The position numbers and the translations under genes were made by a program. From Mesorhizobium sophorae (GTDB lineage: Bacteria > Pseudomonadota > Alphaproteobacteria > Rhizobiales > Rhizobiaceae), in assembly GCF_002270415.1 (NCBI RefSeq), contig NZ_NNRI01000010.1, positions 35,409 to 99,408 of the forward strand: a DNA stretch of 64,000 nucleotides. The letters run 5' to 3'. Positions 8,358 through 17,527 of this stretch are shown here, in pieces; position 1 is the stretch's first letter, and each line of letters begins with the position of its first letter. Under the pieces are notes generated by a model. The model did no database searches, was not told where the DNA came from, and saw nothing but the letters and a program-made list of their open reading frames with translations.

Positions 8358-10489
8358 GTTTGGTTCTCAGCTGTCATAGAGTGCTGTGCCTTTGAGTTGG
8401 CGGCAACGCGGATACTGCGAGAGTCCCCCGACATTTCCCCTTCTGTTCCAGGGGGGAGCTTGACGGATCCGGCGGGTTGAATCGTGAAGTCGGAGGCAAG
8501 GTCCTGATAAGACAACACAGCCAGATCGATCCCGTTTCGGGTGAGAAAGCCGCGGACGAAGCGTCGAACATCCATCGAAGTTAATATGACGGGGCGGGTC
8601 TGATCCGGTGCTGTGCTGGAAAAGATGCTGCGCATCTGTGACAGCAGCGCTTCGCTTTGCAGATCCTCTAACACGAGGTAGGGGCCCGCAGCCGAATCTC
8701 GAGCCGCACTCCGCACCATATCCTCACTCTCACGTTCGATAATAAAGGCGGGCACGATACCTTGTGTGTTGGCATAGCGGTGGCAGATCTGCCGCTTCAT
8801 GCCGGAGCGAACATATTCCGTGAGCATCGCGACGTTTTGCTCACGTTCGCTCCATTCGGCCAATGCCTCCAAGACGAGGCGGGTGCTGCGGATAGGGATA
8901 CCTTCATCCAGCAGGCGGCGCAGCACATCGGCAACCCGGGGAACAGGCGTCGTGCGCAGCACCTCCTTCACCAGATCAGCATAATCGTGCTCCATTCGGC
9001 CCAGCAATTCGCGGGTCTCTTGGATACCCACCAAGTGCGGTGCATAGCGGGTCAACGTCGCATGGACACGCGAGGCAAGGAGTTCGCTCGCTCGGTGATA
9101 GCGGATGCCGGCAGCGTTGAGAGCCGGTGCATGGCCTTGTTCGACCCAGATTCTGTCCGCTTCTGGATCATGCCGAATGGGGATGCCGCTAAGTTCAATG
9201 TTCGCCAGACCGTCTGCGAGTTCTAGCAGTGTCGGATCAATCAAATCCTGTTCGACTGGCACGCCCTCGACATCTATTCTAAATTGCGACTCGGGCAGCT
9301 GCTCGTCGACCGCAACTGGAATGCGCGGAACGATAATGCCGAGATCAGCTGAGACGAGTTGCGAAACGCGTGCAATGTGCTGTTCCAATTCGGCTTGGTC
9401 GATCTCATGCGTAAGGCTCGGCGCAAGAAAGAAGGCGAGCGGGCTTGCCTGCGCAGGCACGGTTTGTTTTTGAGGCTCTACTTGATCTGCACTTGTAGCA
9501 TTGGTATTGTCGGCGCCCTGCCCATCGCCCTTGGCAATGCTTGCGACGGCGAGGACTGCGGCCAACGTAAGAAAGACGGGCAGAGGGAAACCGGGAACAA
9601 ACCCCATCGCAACCAAGACGCAGGCCGCCAGCCGCAATGCTCGCTTGCTGGCCGTGAGTTGATTGACTATGTCGGTCCCAAGGTTGAGCCTCGCGGCCCC
9701 CGTTACACGCGTGACGATGGTTGCCGCTGTAATTGAAAGCAGCAGGGCCGGAATCTGCGAGATTAACGCGTCACCTATGGTCAGTAGAGTATAGTGTTGC
9801 AGAACCTCGCCGAAGGACATGCCTTTCGAAAGCAGGCCGATGGAAATTCCACCCAGCATGTTGATGCAGATCACCACGAGCCCGGCGATGGCGTCGCCCT
9901 TTACGAATTTCATCGCGCCATCCATCGCGCCAAAAAGTTGGCTTTCCCTCTCCAATGCGGCACGCCGCCTGCGAGATTCGTTGGCATCGATGTGGCCGTT
10001 GCGAAGCTCTGCGTCGACCGCCATTTGCTTGCCCGGCAGAGCGTCGAGCGTGAAGCGGGCCGCCACCTCCGCTACGCGTTCGGCACCCTTCGCGAGGACC
10101 ATGAACTGGACCATGGTCACGACCAGAAATATGACAAAGCCGACGAAGATATTGCCTGAGATTACGAAGTCGCCGAACGTGTGGATGATGCTGCCTGCCT
10201 CTCCCTCGGCCAGGATCAGTCGTGTCGTTGCGATGGTAAGCGCCAGACGGAACACCGTGGAAATCAAAATGACGCCCGGCAAAGACGAAAAATCAAGCGG
10301 CGTGCTGACATACAGGGCAACCATCAGCAGCAATATGGCCAAACCCAAATTGAATCCGATAAGCGTGTCGACAACCACGAGCGGGATTGGCATGACCATC
10401 ATACCTATCGCCAGCAGCAGCATCAACGCGACCATTAAGTCGGGGTTGGCCGGCGCACGGTCGATGAAGTTACGCAGGACGTTGGGCAT
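8354..10489 (-). CDS. rhcV: Type III secretion export apparatus protein RhcV (SctV/FHIPEP)
   Basis: A 711-residue SctV. Seven or eight transmembrane helices fill about residues 15-310 (starting LMVALMLLLAIGMMV and VVVDTLIGFNLGLAILLL). The FHIPEP-type cytoplasmic loop contains LDALPGKQMAVDAELRNG, and the C-terminal cytoplasmic domain of about 350 residues forms the nonameric export gate. Length and motifs are full. It lies in the order sctD, rhcV, y4yS, with y4yS translationally coupled. The stretch between it and sctD has no intact gene. Confidence 0.95.
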   Translation of the reverse strand: MPNVLRNFIDRAPANPDLMVALMLLLAIGMMVMPIPLVVVDTLIGFNLGLAILLLMVALYVSTPLDFSSLPGVILISTVFRLALTIATTRLILAEGEAGSIIHTFGDFVISGNIFVGFVIFLVVTMVQFMVLAKGAERVAEVAARFTLDALPGKQMAVDAELRNGHIDANESRRRRAALERESQLFGAMDGAMKFVKGDAIAGLVVICINMLGGISIGLLSKGMSFGEVLQHYTLLTIGDALISQIPALLLSITAATIVTRVTGAARLNLGTDIVNQLTASKRALRLAACVLVAMGFVPGFPLPVFLTLAAVLAVASIAKGDGQGADNTNATSADQVEPQKQTVPAQASPLAFFLAPSLTHEIDQAELEQHIARVSQLVSADLGIIVPRIPVAVDEQLPESQFRIDVEGVPVEQDLIDPTLLELADGLANIELSGIPIRHDPEADRIWVEQGHAPALNAAGIRYHRASELLASRVHATLTRYAPHLVGIQETRELLGRMEHDYADLVKEVLRTTPVPRVADVLRRLLDEGIPIRSTRLVLEALAEWSEREQNVAMLTEYVRSGMKRQICHRYANTQGIVPAFIIERESEDMVRSAARDSAAGPYLVLEDLQSEALLSQMRSIFSSTAPDQTRPVILTSMDVRRFVRGFLTRNGIDLAVLSYQDLASDFTIQPAGSVKLPPGTEGEMSGDSRSIRVAANSKAQHSMTAENQT

Positions 10490-10781
10490 GTGGGCCCCTT
10501 TGTGGTCGTTTGAGAATTACTGGGCTACCACGCAGTGAAACGTAGCTTTCGAAGGCCGCGCGCGCCTCGTCCCTGCGGCCGGTCCCACGCAGCGCATCGC
10601 CACGCGAGGGTAGTCAGAGGAAAGCGCGAGGATCCCCGGTTAGGCGTATCCAGTGTGGTCAGGACCATCGGTGCCTCATCGCCGAAACCTTCCGGGATGA
10701 GCGGATAGGCGAGAAGCCGCAGCAGGGGGATAGCTTGAGCATTGGAGTTCTCCTGAATACGGCCCGCGAAGCTGAAAGCCC
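10490..10781. other. Gap inside the T3SS operon with a decayed TPR-like ORF
   Basis: 292 bp with no intact gene between sctD and rhcV. On the minus strand one frame gives GDALRGTGRRDEARAAFESY, a TPR/chaperone-like segment, but it is broken by frameshifts and stops. It may be the ghost of a small operon gene. Confidence 0.35.
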
Positions 10782-11672
10782 TTAATACGGCAGAGCAGCA
10801 ACGCGACCATTTCGGCTCATCAGCACACGACCCTCCTCGATCCGATCGACCGTCCAGCCATCATCCAAAAGCGCGCCGACAAAATACTTCTCGCCAGCGA
10901 TTATCAGATACGGAAGGGGCCCACGCCAAACTGCTTCAACCGCGATGGCGGATGGCGCCTTCTCCTCCTTGATAACCACTCCATTCACCAGTGTGAGAGC
11001 GCCGTTCGTGCGATGATCGAACCACTGCTGAACCCTCTGCCAACTGCTGATCGATGCTGACGTGACGGTGCCCTCAGCGGTCACGACGCCCTTCGCGGAG
11101 CCGATCATAATATTGTGAAGGCCCGCTTTATCGACTTCCTCTTGCAGGTCTTTGGCCACAGCCACGGTAGCCTGATCATCAGCGCGGTTATTGGTCAGCT
11201 TGAATTCAAGTTCGGCACCTGGCGACTTGGCGTTCAATGCATCAGCAGTGCCGTAATAGGAGAACATAGCCGAGAGTGCGCCGATCCCGAGAGAGCCGAG
11301 TAACACCAAGGTGAGCATAAGGATCGAGAGGCGTGGTCTGGCGGTCGAACCAGTCGGCGCTGCATCCTGCGCTGACCAGAGAATGGACATCGCGCCGGCG
11401 TGAATGATGACAGGAAGGGGCAGCACAACGCACTCGCCTGCTGCAATATTCCGATTGTCCTCGATGCTGAGTCCGCCTGCAAGCGCCTCAACCTCGATCG
11501 AATTCCCAAGAAGAGTGATACGAAAATGATGTGGCGCCAGTCCTTGCTCGACGAAGATTATATCGGCGTCGAGGCCACTGCCGATTAAGTTCGTTTCAAG
11601 AGTCGGCTTACCGGTCAGCCCGCAATAGACCCCCGACAGAACTTCGAAATGAAGGGAAACAGCGTCATTCAA
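10782..11672 (-). CDS. y4yQ: T3SS inner-membrane ring protein SctD (Y4yQ-like)
   Basis: A 296-residue bitopic protein. The N-terminal FHA-like cytoplasmic domain (about 1-105; LIGSGLDADIIFVEQGLAPHH) is followed by one transmembrane helix at about 114-138 (LSILMLTLVLLGSLGIGAL) and a periplasmic region with ring-building BON/SctD-like folds (VVTAEGTVTSASISSWQRVQ). This architecture is that of the inner basal-body ring component. GGGAGA precedes the ATG. Gene order nopC-nopA-y4yQ-rhcV-y4yS matches the Sinorhizobium operon as I know it. Confidence 0.8.
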   Translation of the reverse strand: MNDAVSLHFEVLSGVYCGLTGKPTLETNLIGSGLDADIIFVEQGLAPHHFRITLLGNSIEVEALAGGLSIEDNRNIAAGECVVLPLPVIIHAGAMSILWSAQDAAPTGSTARPRLSILMLTLVLLGSLGIGALSAMFSYYGTADALNAKSPGAELEFKLTNNRADDQATVAVAKDLQEEVDKAGLHNIMIGSAKGVVTAEGTVTSASISSWQRVQQWFDHRTNGALTLVNGVVIKEEKAPSAIAVEAVWRGPLPYLIIAGEKYFVGALLDDGWTVDRIEEGRVLMSRNGRVAALPY

Positions 11673-11789
11673 GGATGATCTCCCGAATCAGGAAAGAAGC
11701 CGCATGGCAATTACCATGCGGCTCATTTCGGTCACACATCGCGCCACCCAGGGCAGCGATCGAGGGTTTCCAGAACCCCGTTTCCGAGA

Positions 11790-12005
11790 TTACTGAACGC
11801 GTTCGTCGGCCGCTTTCTTGATTGTCTGCAAGTTGGTCGTAACAGTGCGCAGCTCTATACTCCTAGCCGTAGCCTCCAAGCTAACCGCCGTTAGCTCCTG
11901 GATTTGCTGCTGGAATGCGGCAGCCCCAGCGGCTTTGGAAGCTACGTCCGCACCAGCCGCAGCGCCAGCACCACCCAAACTACCAAGAGTACCTATTTTA
12001 CTCAT
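11790..12005 (-). CDS. nopA: Small pilus/needle protein NopA
   Basis: A 71-residue protein rich in Gly and Ala at the N-terminus (GTLGSLGGAGAAAGADVA) and helical at the C-terminus (QELTAVSLEATARSIELRTV), as expected of the short T3SS needle/pilus subunit. ATG 12005 is chosen over an upstream in-frame start because AGAAGGGAAA lies just before it. It sits between nopC and sctD in the conserved order. The protein is too short for firm homology by eye, so the call leans on position and composition. Confidence 0.7.
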   Translation of the reverse strand: MSKIGTLGSLGGAGAAAGADVASKAAGAAAFQQQIQELTAVSLEATARSIELRTVTTNLQTIKKAADERVQ

Positions 12006-12074
12006 ATCGTTTCCCTTCTGTTCGAACTGTGCCGTCACCGACGGCACGCACCTCCCGACGCGGACCACCCAACG

Positions 12075-12392
12075 TCAGGCATCTTCTTCAGTGTCTGCCA
12101 GAGCGTCGTCGGCATCAGCCATGGCATCGTTCACAATAGTTAGCGCAACAGAACGGAGAGCCGTCTCGAAGGCATCGCTTTCAGATGCAGCTTGCGAGCC
12201 ATCCCCAGAAAAGGTCGGACTGTCCGCTCGACCGATCTCGCCACCCGGCCTGGTAGGACCAGAAGGCCCGCTGCTATGACCAGAGGGCTCGCTGGATGCG
12301 TGCCGCGACTGTCCATTCGAATGTCCATGCCCGGTGCGGGCCAAGGATCCAAGTCTATCGCCAATTGCTGCTATCATCAGGTATTCCCACAT
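12075..12392 (-). CDS. nopC: NopC-like secreted T3SS protein
   Basis: A 105-residue Ser/Gly/His-rich, low-complexity protein (HSNGQSRHASSEPSGHSSG) with an acidic helical C-terminus (VALTIVNDAMADADDALADT). It is the first gene after the tts box and directly precedes nopA, the position of nopC in fast-growing rhizobia. In-frame ATGs at 12392 and 12377 are both possible. Secretion is inferred from position and composition; the sequence itself shows no enzymatic domain. Confidence 0.65.
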   Translation of the reverse strand: MWEYLMIAAIGDRLGSLARTGHGHSNGQSRHASSEPSGHSSGPSGPTRPGGEIGRADSPTFSGDGSQAASESDAFETALRSVALTIVNDAMADADDALADTEEDA

Positions 12393-12430
12393 CTGTTTCC
12401 GTTAACGGCGAGGCGTAGAAGATCAATTTC

Positions 12431-12467
12431 ATCAAACGTTAGGAGGGCGAGCTTTCGAGAAGCTGAC
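12431..12467 (-). promoter_or_regulatory. tts box (TtsI binding site)
   Basis: On the minus strand the sequence reads GTCAGCTTCTCGAAAGCT followed by CGCCCTCCTAACG, a close match to the rhizobial tts-box consensus. It ends about 40 bp upstream of nopC. TtsI, itself induced through NodD and flavonoids, would activate the nopC operon from here. Confidence 0.88.
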
Positions 12468-12745
12468 CAGTCTCAACAAAAAGCGGCTGCGGCGCTGTTG
12501 CAAAATGAATGGTCGCGCACGATCTTGTGTGTGGACGAGGCCGTTGACCGCATCAGGAACAGGACCATCACCGGCTACCGGTACGATCCCAAGGCGGCAG
12601 CCCTATTGGGCGTAGAGGTTTAGCTTCGGGAGCCTTAGCTATCTGCTGGCCTCTTAAAAGCCTCTAGGGACTCGGCGGTCGGCCGGGTGCGTCCTGCGAG
12701 GCTAACGCATTGAAGAAATTATATTTTAAATCTTTTTCGCATAAT
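12468..12745. other. Intergenic region with a possible 3' gene remnant
   Basis: On the plus strand a frame running into stop 12621 encodes EWSRTILCVDEAVDRIRNRT and YDPKAAALLGVEV, which looks like the C-terminus of a lost gene, but I cannot name it. The rest, 12625-12745, becomes AT-rich and holds no gene. Confidence 0.3.
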
Positions 12746-12857
12746 AAACTTGCGATTCCACAACTTAATAAACTTGCGATTACACGGCATCATTGACTTG
12801 TGCTGGTGCAGCATTATATACTTGTATTCGCACAACACAAAAAACTTGCAAAGGCAC
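12746..12857 (+). repeat. Five 24-bp direct repeats (iterons) before the Fic gene
   Basis: ACTTG starts at 12748, 12772, 12796, 12820 and 12844, exactly 24 bp apart, each followed by six bases and CAC or TGC (ACTTGCGATTCCAC, ACTTGCGATTACAC, ACTTGTGCTGGTGC, ACTTGTATTCGCAC, ACTTGCAAAGGCAC). The last copy ends four bases before the likely GTG start of the Fic fusion, so the array covers its promoter. Its regularity suggests cooperative binding of a regulator on successive helical faces. Confidence 0.85.
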
Positions 12858-12861
12858 GTCC

Positions 12862-14394
12862 GTGGCCAAGCCCCATGAAAAACTCGCAGAGCCCCTAGCC
12901 ATCCTCAAAGAGCTGCAGGAGCAAGGGCGGCGCATATTCAAGTCAGACGAGCTGACGCGCGTCCACCGGGAGCGGCTGGTGGCGAACGGATTTCTGCGCG
13001 ATGTGATCAAAGGCTGGGTCATGTCCACCGGCCCTCAGGCCCAGCAACAGGACACCACCCCCTGGTACCCAAGCTTCTGGGAATTCTGTTCGCTGTACTG
13101 CAATGACCGGTTCGGCAAAGACTGGTTCCTGTCTCCCGAACAGTCCCTCCTGCTGCATGCGGAAGCGCCGACCATCCCTCCACAGGTGGTGGTGAATACC
13201 CCGAAAGGAAAGAACAACAGGATCGACCTGCTGTTCGGCACCTCCCTCTACGACCTTGCGGTCAAGGAAATGCCGGAACAGCTGACGGAGAAGAACGGTC
13301 AGCGGGTGCTTACCGTTGAGGCCGCGCTTATCCGTGTACCGGAAGGATTCTTCCAGCGCGCGCCTATCGAAATGCAGGTCGCCATGGCGTCCGTGCGCGA
13401 TGTATCGACGGTACTGGCCCTCCTTCTTGATGGCGGCCATTCCGCCGTGGCGGGGCGACTCGCGGGCGCATTCCGCCGCGTAGGGCGTGATGCCTTCGCT
13501 GATGAAATTGTGGCAACCTTCAAAGCGGCCGGGTACGACGTGCGCGAGTCCGATCCGTTCGCGGGTCGGACCGGGGTTACGACCATAGCGGCGGGTGTGC
13601 CGCCGCTGGTCGCGCGCCTGCGCGCAATCTGGGAATCCCAGCGCGAAGCGATCATAGAGATATTCCCAAAGGCGCCGGGCCTTCCGTCCGACAAGAACGC
13701 TTACATGAAGTTCGTGGAGGATATCTACGAGAGCGACGCTTATCACTCGCTGTCGATCGAAGGCTACAGCGTGACGCCCGAGCTCATCGACCGCGTGCGC
13801 GAAGGAAGCTGGAATCCGGAGATCGATGAAGCGGACCGGAAAAACCGCGATGCGCTCGCCGCGCGCGGCTACTATCTCGCGTTTCAGAAAGTCAAAGAGT
13901 CCGTGGCGGCCATCATTGATGGCGCGCCAGCAGGAGCCTTGACGCGCGATACACACAGGGAGTGGTACCGGGAGCTGTTCGCGCCGTCCGTGACGGCTGG
14001 CATACTCAGGGCGAGTGCACTTGCCGGTTATCGGAACCACCCGGTGTACCTGCGCGGTTCGCAGCATGTACCGCCGCGAACAGAGGCTGTTCCCGATGGC
14101 ATGAACGAGTTGTTTGACTTGCTGGAAACGGAGAAAGACGCTTCCGTGCGCGCCGTGCTGGGGCACTGGCTTGTAGGTTATGTGCACCCTTATCCGGACG
14201 GCAACGGCCGTATGGCGCGGTTCCTCATGAATGCCATGCTGGCGTCCGGTGGCTATCCGTGGACTGTTGTCAGGGTGGAAGACCGCAAGGCGTACCTGGC
14301 GGGCCTGGAAGAGGCGAGCGGCAACATGAATGTGAAGCCGTTTGCGGCGTTTCTGGCCGAGCGGGTTACTTGGTCTGCCGATCGAAGCGCCTGA
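12862..14394 (+). CDS. Winged-helix (AbiEi-like)-Fic domain fusion protein
   Basis: A protein of about 510 residues. The N-terminal 55 residues (ILKELQEQGRRIFKSDELTR, then HRERLVANGFLRDVIKGWV) resemble the AbiEi-type antitoxin winged helix. The C-terminal half is a Fic domain with the complete motif HPYPDGNGRMAR at about 440 and an inhibitory SLSIEG ([ST]xxxE[GN]) at about 295, so it is a class II self-inhibited AMP-transferase. GTG 12862 places the start after the five direct repeats; an upstream in-frame start at 12793 would translate through them and is less likely. Self-contained toxin-antitoxin or regulatory behaviour with autoregulation at the repeats is an inference. No partner gene follows. 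Confidence 0.75.
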   Translation: MAKPHEKLAEPLAILKELQEQGRRIFKSDELTRVHRERLVANGFLRDVIKGWVMSTGPQAQQQDTTPWYPSFWEFCSLYCNDRFGKDWFLSPEQSLLLHAEAPTIPPQVVVNTPKGKNNRIDLLFGTSLYDLAVKEMPEQLTEKNGQRVLTVEAALIRVPEGFFQRAPIEMQVAMASVRDVSTVLALLLDGGHSAVAGRLAGAFRRVGRDAFADEIVATFKAAGYDVRESDPFAGRTGVTTIAAGVPPLVARLRAIWESQREAIIEIFPKAPGLPSDKNAYMKFVEDIYESDAYHSLSIEGYSVTPELIDRVREGSWNPEIDEADRKNRDALAARGYYLAFQKVKESVAAIIDGAPAGALTRDTHREWYRELFAPSVTAGILRASALAGYRNHPVYLRGSQHVPPRTEAVPDGMNELFDLLETEKDASVRAVLGHWLVGYVHPYPDGNGRMARFLMNAMLASGGYPWTVVRVEDRKAYLAGLEEASGNMNVKPFAAFLAERVTWSADRSA

Positions 14395-14400
14395 GAAGCG

Positions 14401-15880
14401 TCAGCTTCTGGTGACGACGGTCAGAGGGATGCGGCGATGATCGATCAGCGCCTTTCCCACGAAGCCAAGCAACTGGAGAATAGGCTGCGTCGCTGCAGCT
14501 TTTGAGATTGCTGGCTGCACGATCCAAACCTTGTATTCGAAGCGATACTGATTCCAGCTCGCATGCAGCCTTCTCAAGACCCCCAGCGTACCACGGTCAA
14601 AGCGTGTCGACTCCCCACGCTCCAGCCGACGCTTCTCGCGGTTCATCATATTCCGAAGGAAGCGTTTTGGCTTGTGGCAAAACTGCACTGACTTCAACGC
14701 TTGCCCTGCAAACCTCATAGAGATCGTCCAGCCGCGCCTTGCCCGCATCGGTACCAGCATATTTACAATGGCACATCAGCACATCGACCGATGTCTCCCG
14801 GACTTTGATCGCTATAACGTCAGCAAACTCGCCGGTACCGTCGTCATCGAAGATGATGTCGTAATCGCTTTTCTTCAGTTCTTGAATGACGCGGTACTGT
14901 ACAGAGTCCGTACGGCGCTCCGGACCCTGCGATTCGATGCGCGGGTTTGTTCCAGTCCAGTCCCAAGGAACAATGGCACTATCCATTATGGGCGTTAAGT
15001 CCAGTTCCTTCGGCGGAACGTAGAGATGTGAGTAGATCAGGAACGATCCGTCGCCAAAGTCGATTTGCGGAGCATCGTCCGCAAAAGACTCCGCCATCGT
15101 CCGGTCATGCCGATGCGTTTTTATCCGGCAAGGCGGACCCGATGTTTGCCTATAAGTCGCGTCGGTCGCCGTGAAGCCGATTTCAAACTCCGCCTTCTTG
15201 TCGTGCGCGCGCACGTCAAACTTGAGCGCACCGCTACGAGCGTTGTTCGAGAGTGCGAGATCACACTCTGCAAACGGATAAGAACTCTCGCCGAATGAAA
15301 TTTCAATTCGCTCCTCGAAGGACAGCAGAAGGCTCATAGGCCAATGAATCACCAGCGGGTGAGCATCTGGGCGTACAGCAATGAGGCGGGGTCGCATGGC
15401 AGACGCGAACGCCGCTGACTCCGGGATGGTGTCGTTGTCAAGGAGCGCACCCAGGCGATGACACCACGCAGTCCAGTCGGTGAGATCGTGGATGCGGGAC
15501 TGTGACCAGAACTTTCCTTTGATCGAACAACCAAACGTACGCGGCTCGCCGTCTTCATAGCCACAACCAAAGATGTTGTTCTGAATGCGCTCCGCCTTCA
15601 TCAGACTGTCTATACCGTCGCTAACGTCGATCCCCATGAGCATGGAGTAGCGCGTTCCACCGCCCTGGCGGTGCGTCATGCCCAAGTTGCGGATGACCAG
15701 CTGGTTGAAATCGTGGAAGCAACGAAACACTGCCTGATCCCTGATGCGTGTCGTGTCATCGCCACAGAGCGCTTTTGCAAGCTGATCAGACGCAGTCGGC
15801 CCAGTGCTGCTAATGTAAAGCAGTTCCGTTTGGTCATCCCAGTGGGCCAGTATCAACTCCCACGAAACGTCGGTGGCTGT
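14401..15880 (-). pseudogene. Decayed C-terminal part of a large helicase-like protein
   Basis: The frame from about 15880 to 14708 encodes a continuous protein (ERIQNNIFGCGYEDGEPRTF, SDYDIIFDDDGTGEFADVIA, LDDLYEVC). The sequence then continues in another frame (GQALKSVQFCHKPKRFLRNM to IPLTVVTRS). One extra base at 14707 explains the shift. The N-terminal ATPase part is missing: at about 15885 the sequence changes to traA on the other strand. The C-terminal pattern resembles the tail of large SF2 helicases seen in bacterial accessory regions, but no ATPase motif remains, so the name is tentative. Confidence 0.6.
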
Positions 15881-15885
15881 GGCCG

Positions 15886-16039
15886 ACGTTGGACGCACAT
15901 GGCAGCTACGTTGCGCTGTCGCGGCATCGAGATGGGATGGACCTGCATTACGGCGGCGACGACTTCGCGACCCGCGAACGGCTTGTCCGCACGCTATCGC
16001 GTGACCGCGCCAAGGACATGGCTTCCGATTACGAGCTAG
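15886..16039 (+). pseudogene. traA: traA relaxase-helicase remnant, part 1
   Basis: DAHGSYVALSRHRDGMDLHY and LVRTLSRDRAKDMASDYE are the end of the RecD-like helicase domain of Ti-type TraA relaxases. The 5' two-thirds is absent; the junction with the minus-strand helicase remnant lies near 15886. The reading frame is cut by an IS630 element and resumes at 17532. Confidence 0.85.
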
Positions 16040-17527
16040 TACCTCTGCACAGAGGTTATGACTCTTTGGAAGTCGGCTTGGGATAGGCTTTGGCCATCTT
16101 AAGGCGTGCGTTTTCGGTAGAGAACATCCAGTTGATGCGAGCGCCACTGGTGTTTGGCAGGTGCTCCCAGGCAGCGGTCTCCGCGACGAGGCGATCATAG
16201 CTATTGATGCGACGATCGAGGCACTGGCCGCGCAGGACGCCGATTTCGATCTCGACCATGTTGAGCCAGCTGGCGTGTTTGGGCGTGTAGTGGAATTCCA
16301 GCCGTCGAAGGACGCGTCGCGCCTCTGAAGCAGGCAGAGCCTGGTAGAGCGCGGCGGCCGAGTGGGTTGACAGATTGTCGAGCACCACCCTGACGCGTTC
16401 GGCCTGCGGGTAATGGATATCGACGAGGTCGCGCATGCAATGGGCAAAGTCTTCCGCGGCGCGCCGCTCGGTGACCTTGACTTTGCGCCAGGAGCGGTGT
16501 GCGTCGAGGAAGACGAACAGGTTGGCGGTGCCGTTGCGCTTGTACTCGCAGTCATACCGCTCAAGCCGGCCCGGTTCGGCCGGGATCGGCTGTCGCACCT
16601 CGCCGATGAGTTGGGTCGGGCTTTCGTCGAAGCACACCACCGGTCGCTTCGGGTCCGGTGCCTCGGCATAGAGGTCGAGCACGTCCTCCATGCGCGCGAC
16701 ATACTCGGCGTCGACCTTGGGGATGCACCACATGTCCTTGCGCCAGGGCTTGAGATCGTTGTCTGCCAAGCGTCGGCGCACCGTCTCGCGCGACAGTTCC
16801 TGGTGATCGGTCAGCTTGACGAACTCACCGGCCAGCAGTTCCAGGGTCCAGCGGGCGCGGCCCGGCGGCGGACTGGAACAGGCGGTGGCCACCAGCAAGG
16901 CTTCTTCCTTGCCCGTCAGCTTGCGTTGCGCGCCTGCGCGTGGCTCTTCGCTGAGCGCCGCCTCCAGACCCATCTCCACGAAGCGGCGCTTGGTGCGATA
17001 GACAGTGGAGCCGCCGACCACCACCGTCGCGGCAATGGCCTCGTCACCCAAGCCCGCGTCGACGGCGAGCAGGATCTGCGCCCGCTTGAGCTTGCGAGCC
17101 GGCTGCTTGCCGCCTGCCAGCATCGCTGTGAGTTCATCGCGTTCGGGTTGGTCGAGATCGACACGATAGCGTAGATTCATCCAGAAAGCCTCCTCGGTTG
17201 CCAAGGGTTCCGGATGAATCGAAAATTGAATCAATTACTTGACGGGCAAACGCCTGCGGGTCCCAGCTTCACCGAAAAACAGGGCCAGTACCTCGCCTTC
17301 ATCTGGGCTTATATGCAGATCAACCGCCAGCCGCCGGCCGAACGCGACATGCAACGCTATTTCGGTGTCACCCCGCCGTCCGTCCACCAGATGGTGCTAA
17401 CCCTCGAACGCTCCGGCCTCATCCGCAGGCAACCAGGTGTCGCGCGCAGCATCCAACTGCTCGTCGACCACGACATCCTACCCAAACTTCAGCCGGTTCA
17501 ACCCGTCATAACCTCTGTGCAGAGGTA
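16040..17527. mobile_element. IS630-family insertion sequence inside traA
   Basis: The 1488-bp element has inverted ends TACCTCTGCACAGAGGTTAT at 16040 and its complement ending at 17527. It is flanked by CTAG at 16036-16039 and 17528-17531, consistent with insertion at TA. Removing the element and one CTAG joins DYE to LVDPVQSYAERRGIT in frame. It carries a transposase and a divergent small gene. Confidence 0.93.
16056..17180 (-). CDS. IS630-family transposase
   Basis: A 374-residue DDE transposase of the IS630/Tc1 superfamily. An N-terminal HTH region (LKRAQILLAVDAGLGDEAIA) is followed by the catalytic core, with Asp in VVCFDESPTQLIGE, Asp in VRVVLDNLSTHS and Glu in HASWLNMVEIEIGVL. ATG 17180 is preceded by GAGGAGG; the upstream in-frame ATG at 17234 lacks such support. 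Apparently intact. Confidence 0.9.
   Translation of the reverse strand: MNLRYRVDLDQPERDELTAMLAGGKQPARKLKRAQILLAVDAGLGDEAIAATVVVGGSTVYRTKRRFVEMGLEAALSEEPRAGAQRKLTGKEEALLVATACSSPPPGRARWTLELLAGEFVKLTDHQELSRETVRRRLADNDLKPWRKDMWCIPKVDAEYVARMEDVLDLYAEAPDPKRPVVCFDESPTQLIGEVRQPIPAEPGRLERYDCEYKRNGTANLFVFLDAHRSWRKVKVTERRAAEDFAHCMRDLVDIHYPQAERVRVVLDNLSTHSAAALYQALPASEARRVLRRLEFHYTPKHASWLNMVEIEIGVLRGQCLDRRINSYDRLVAETAAWEHLPNTSGARINWMFSTENARLKMAKAYPKPTSKES

Noticed and set aside
12746..12857. CRISPR array or plasmid replication iterons
   Set aside because: The 24-bp period is too short for CRISPR, and no replication initiator gene is nearby; position over a promoter fits operators better.
12943..14187. 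414-residue minus-strand open frame opposite the Fic fusion
   Set aside because: A shadow of a GC-rich gene; the plus strand carries recognisable motifs.
16056..16702. N-terminal 215 or so codons of a minus-strand frame starting at 16702
   Set aside because: They run through the IS630 transposase gene in another frame; the real helicase-like remnant begins only at about 15880.
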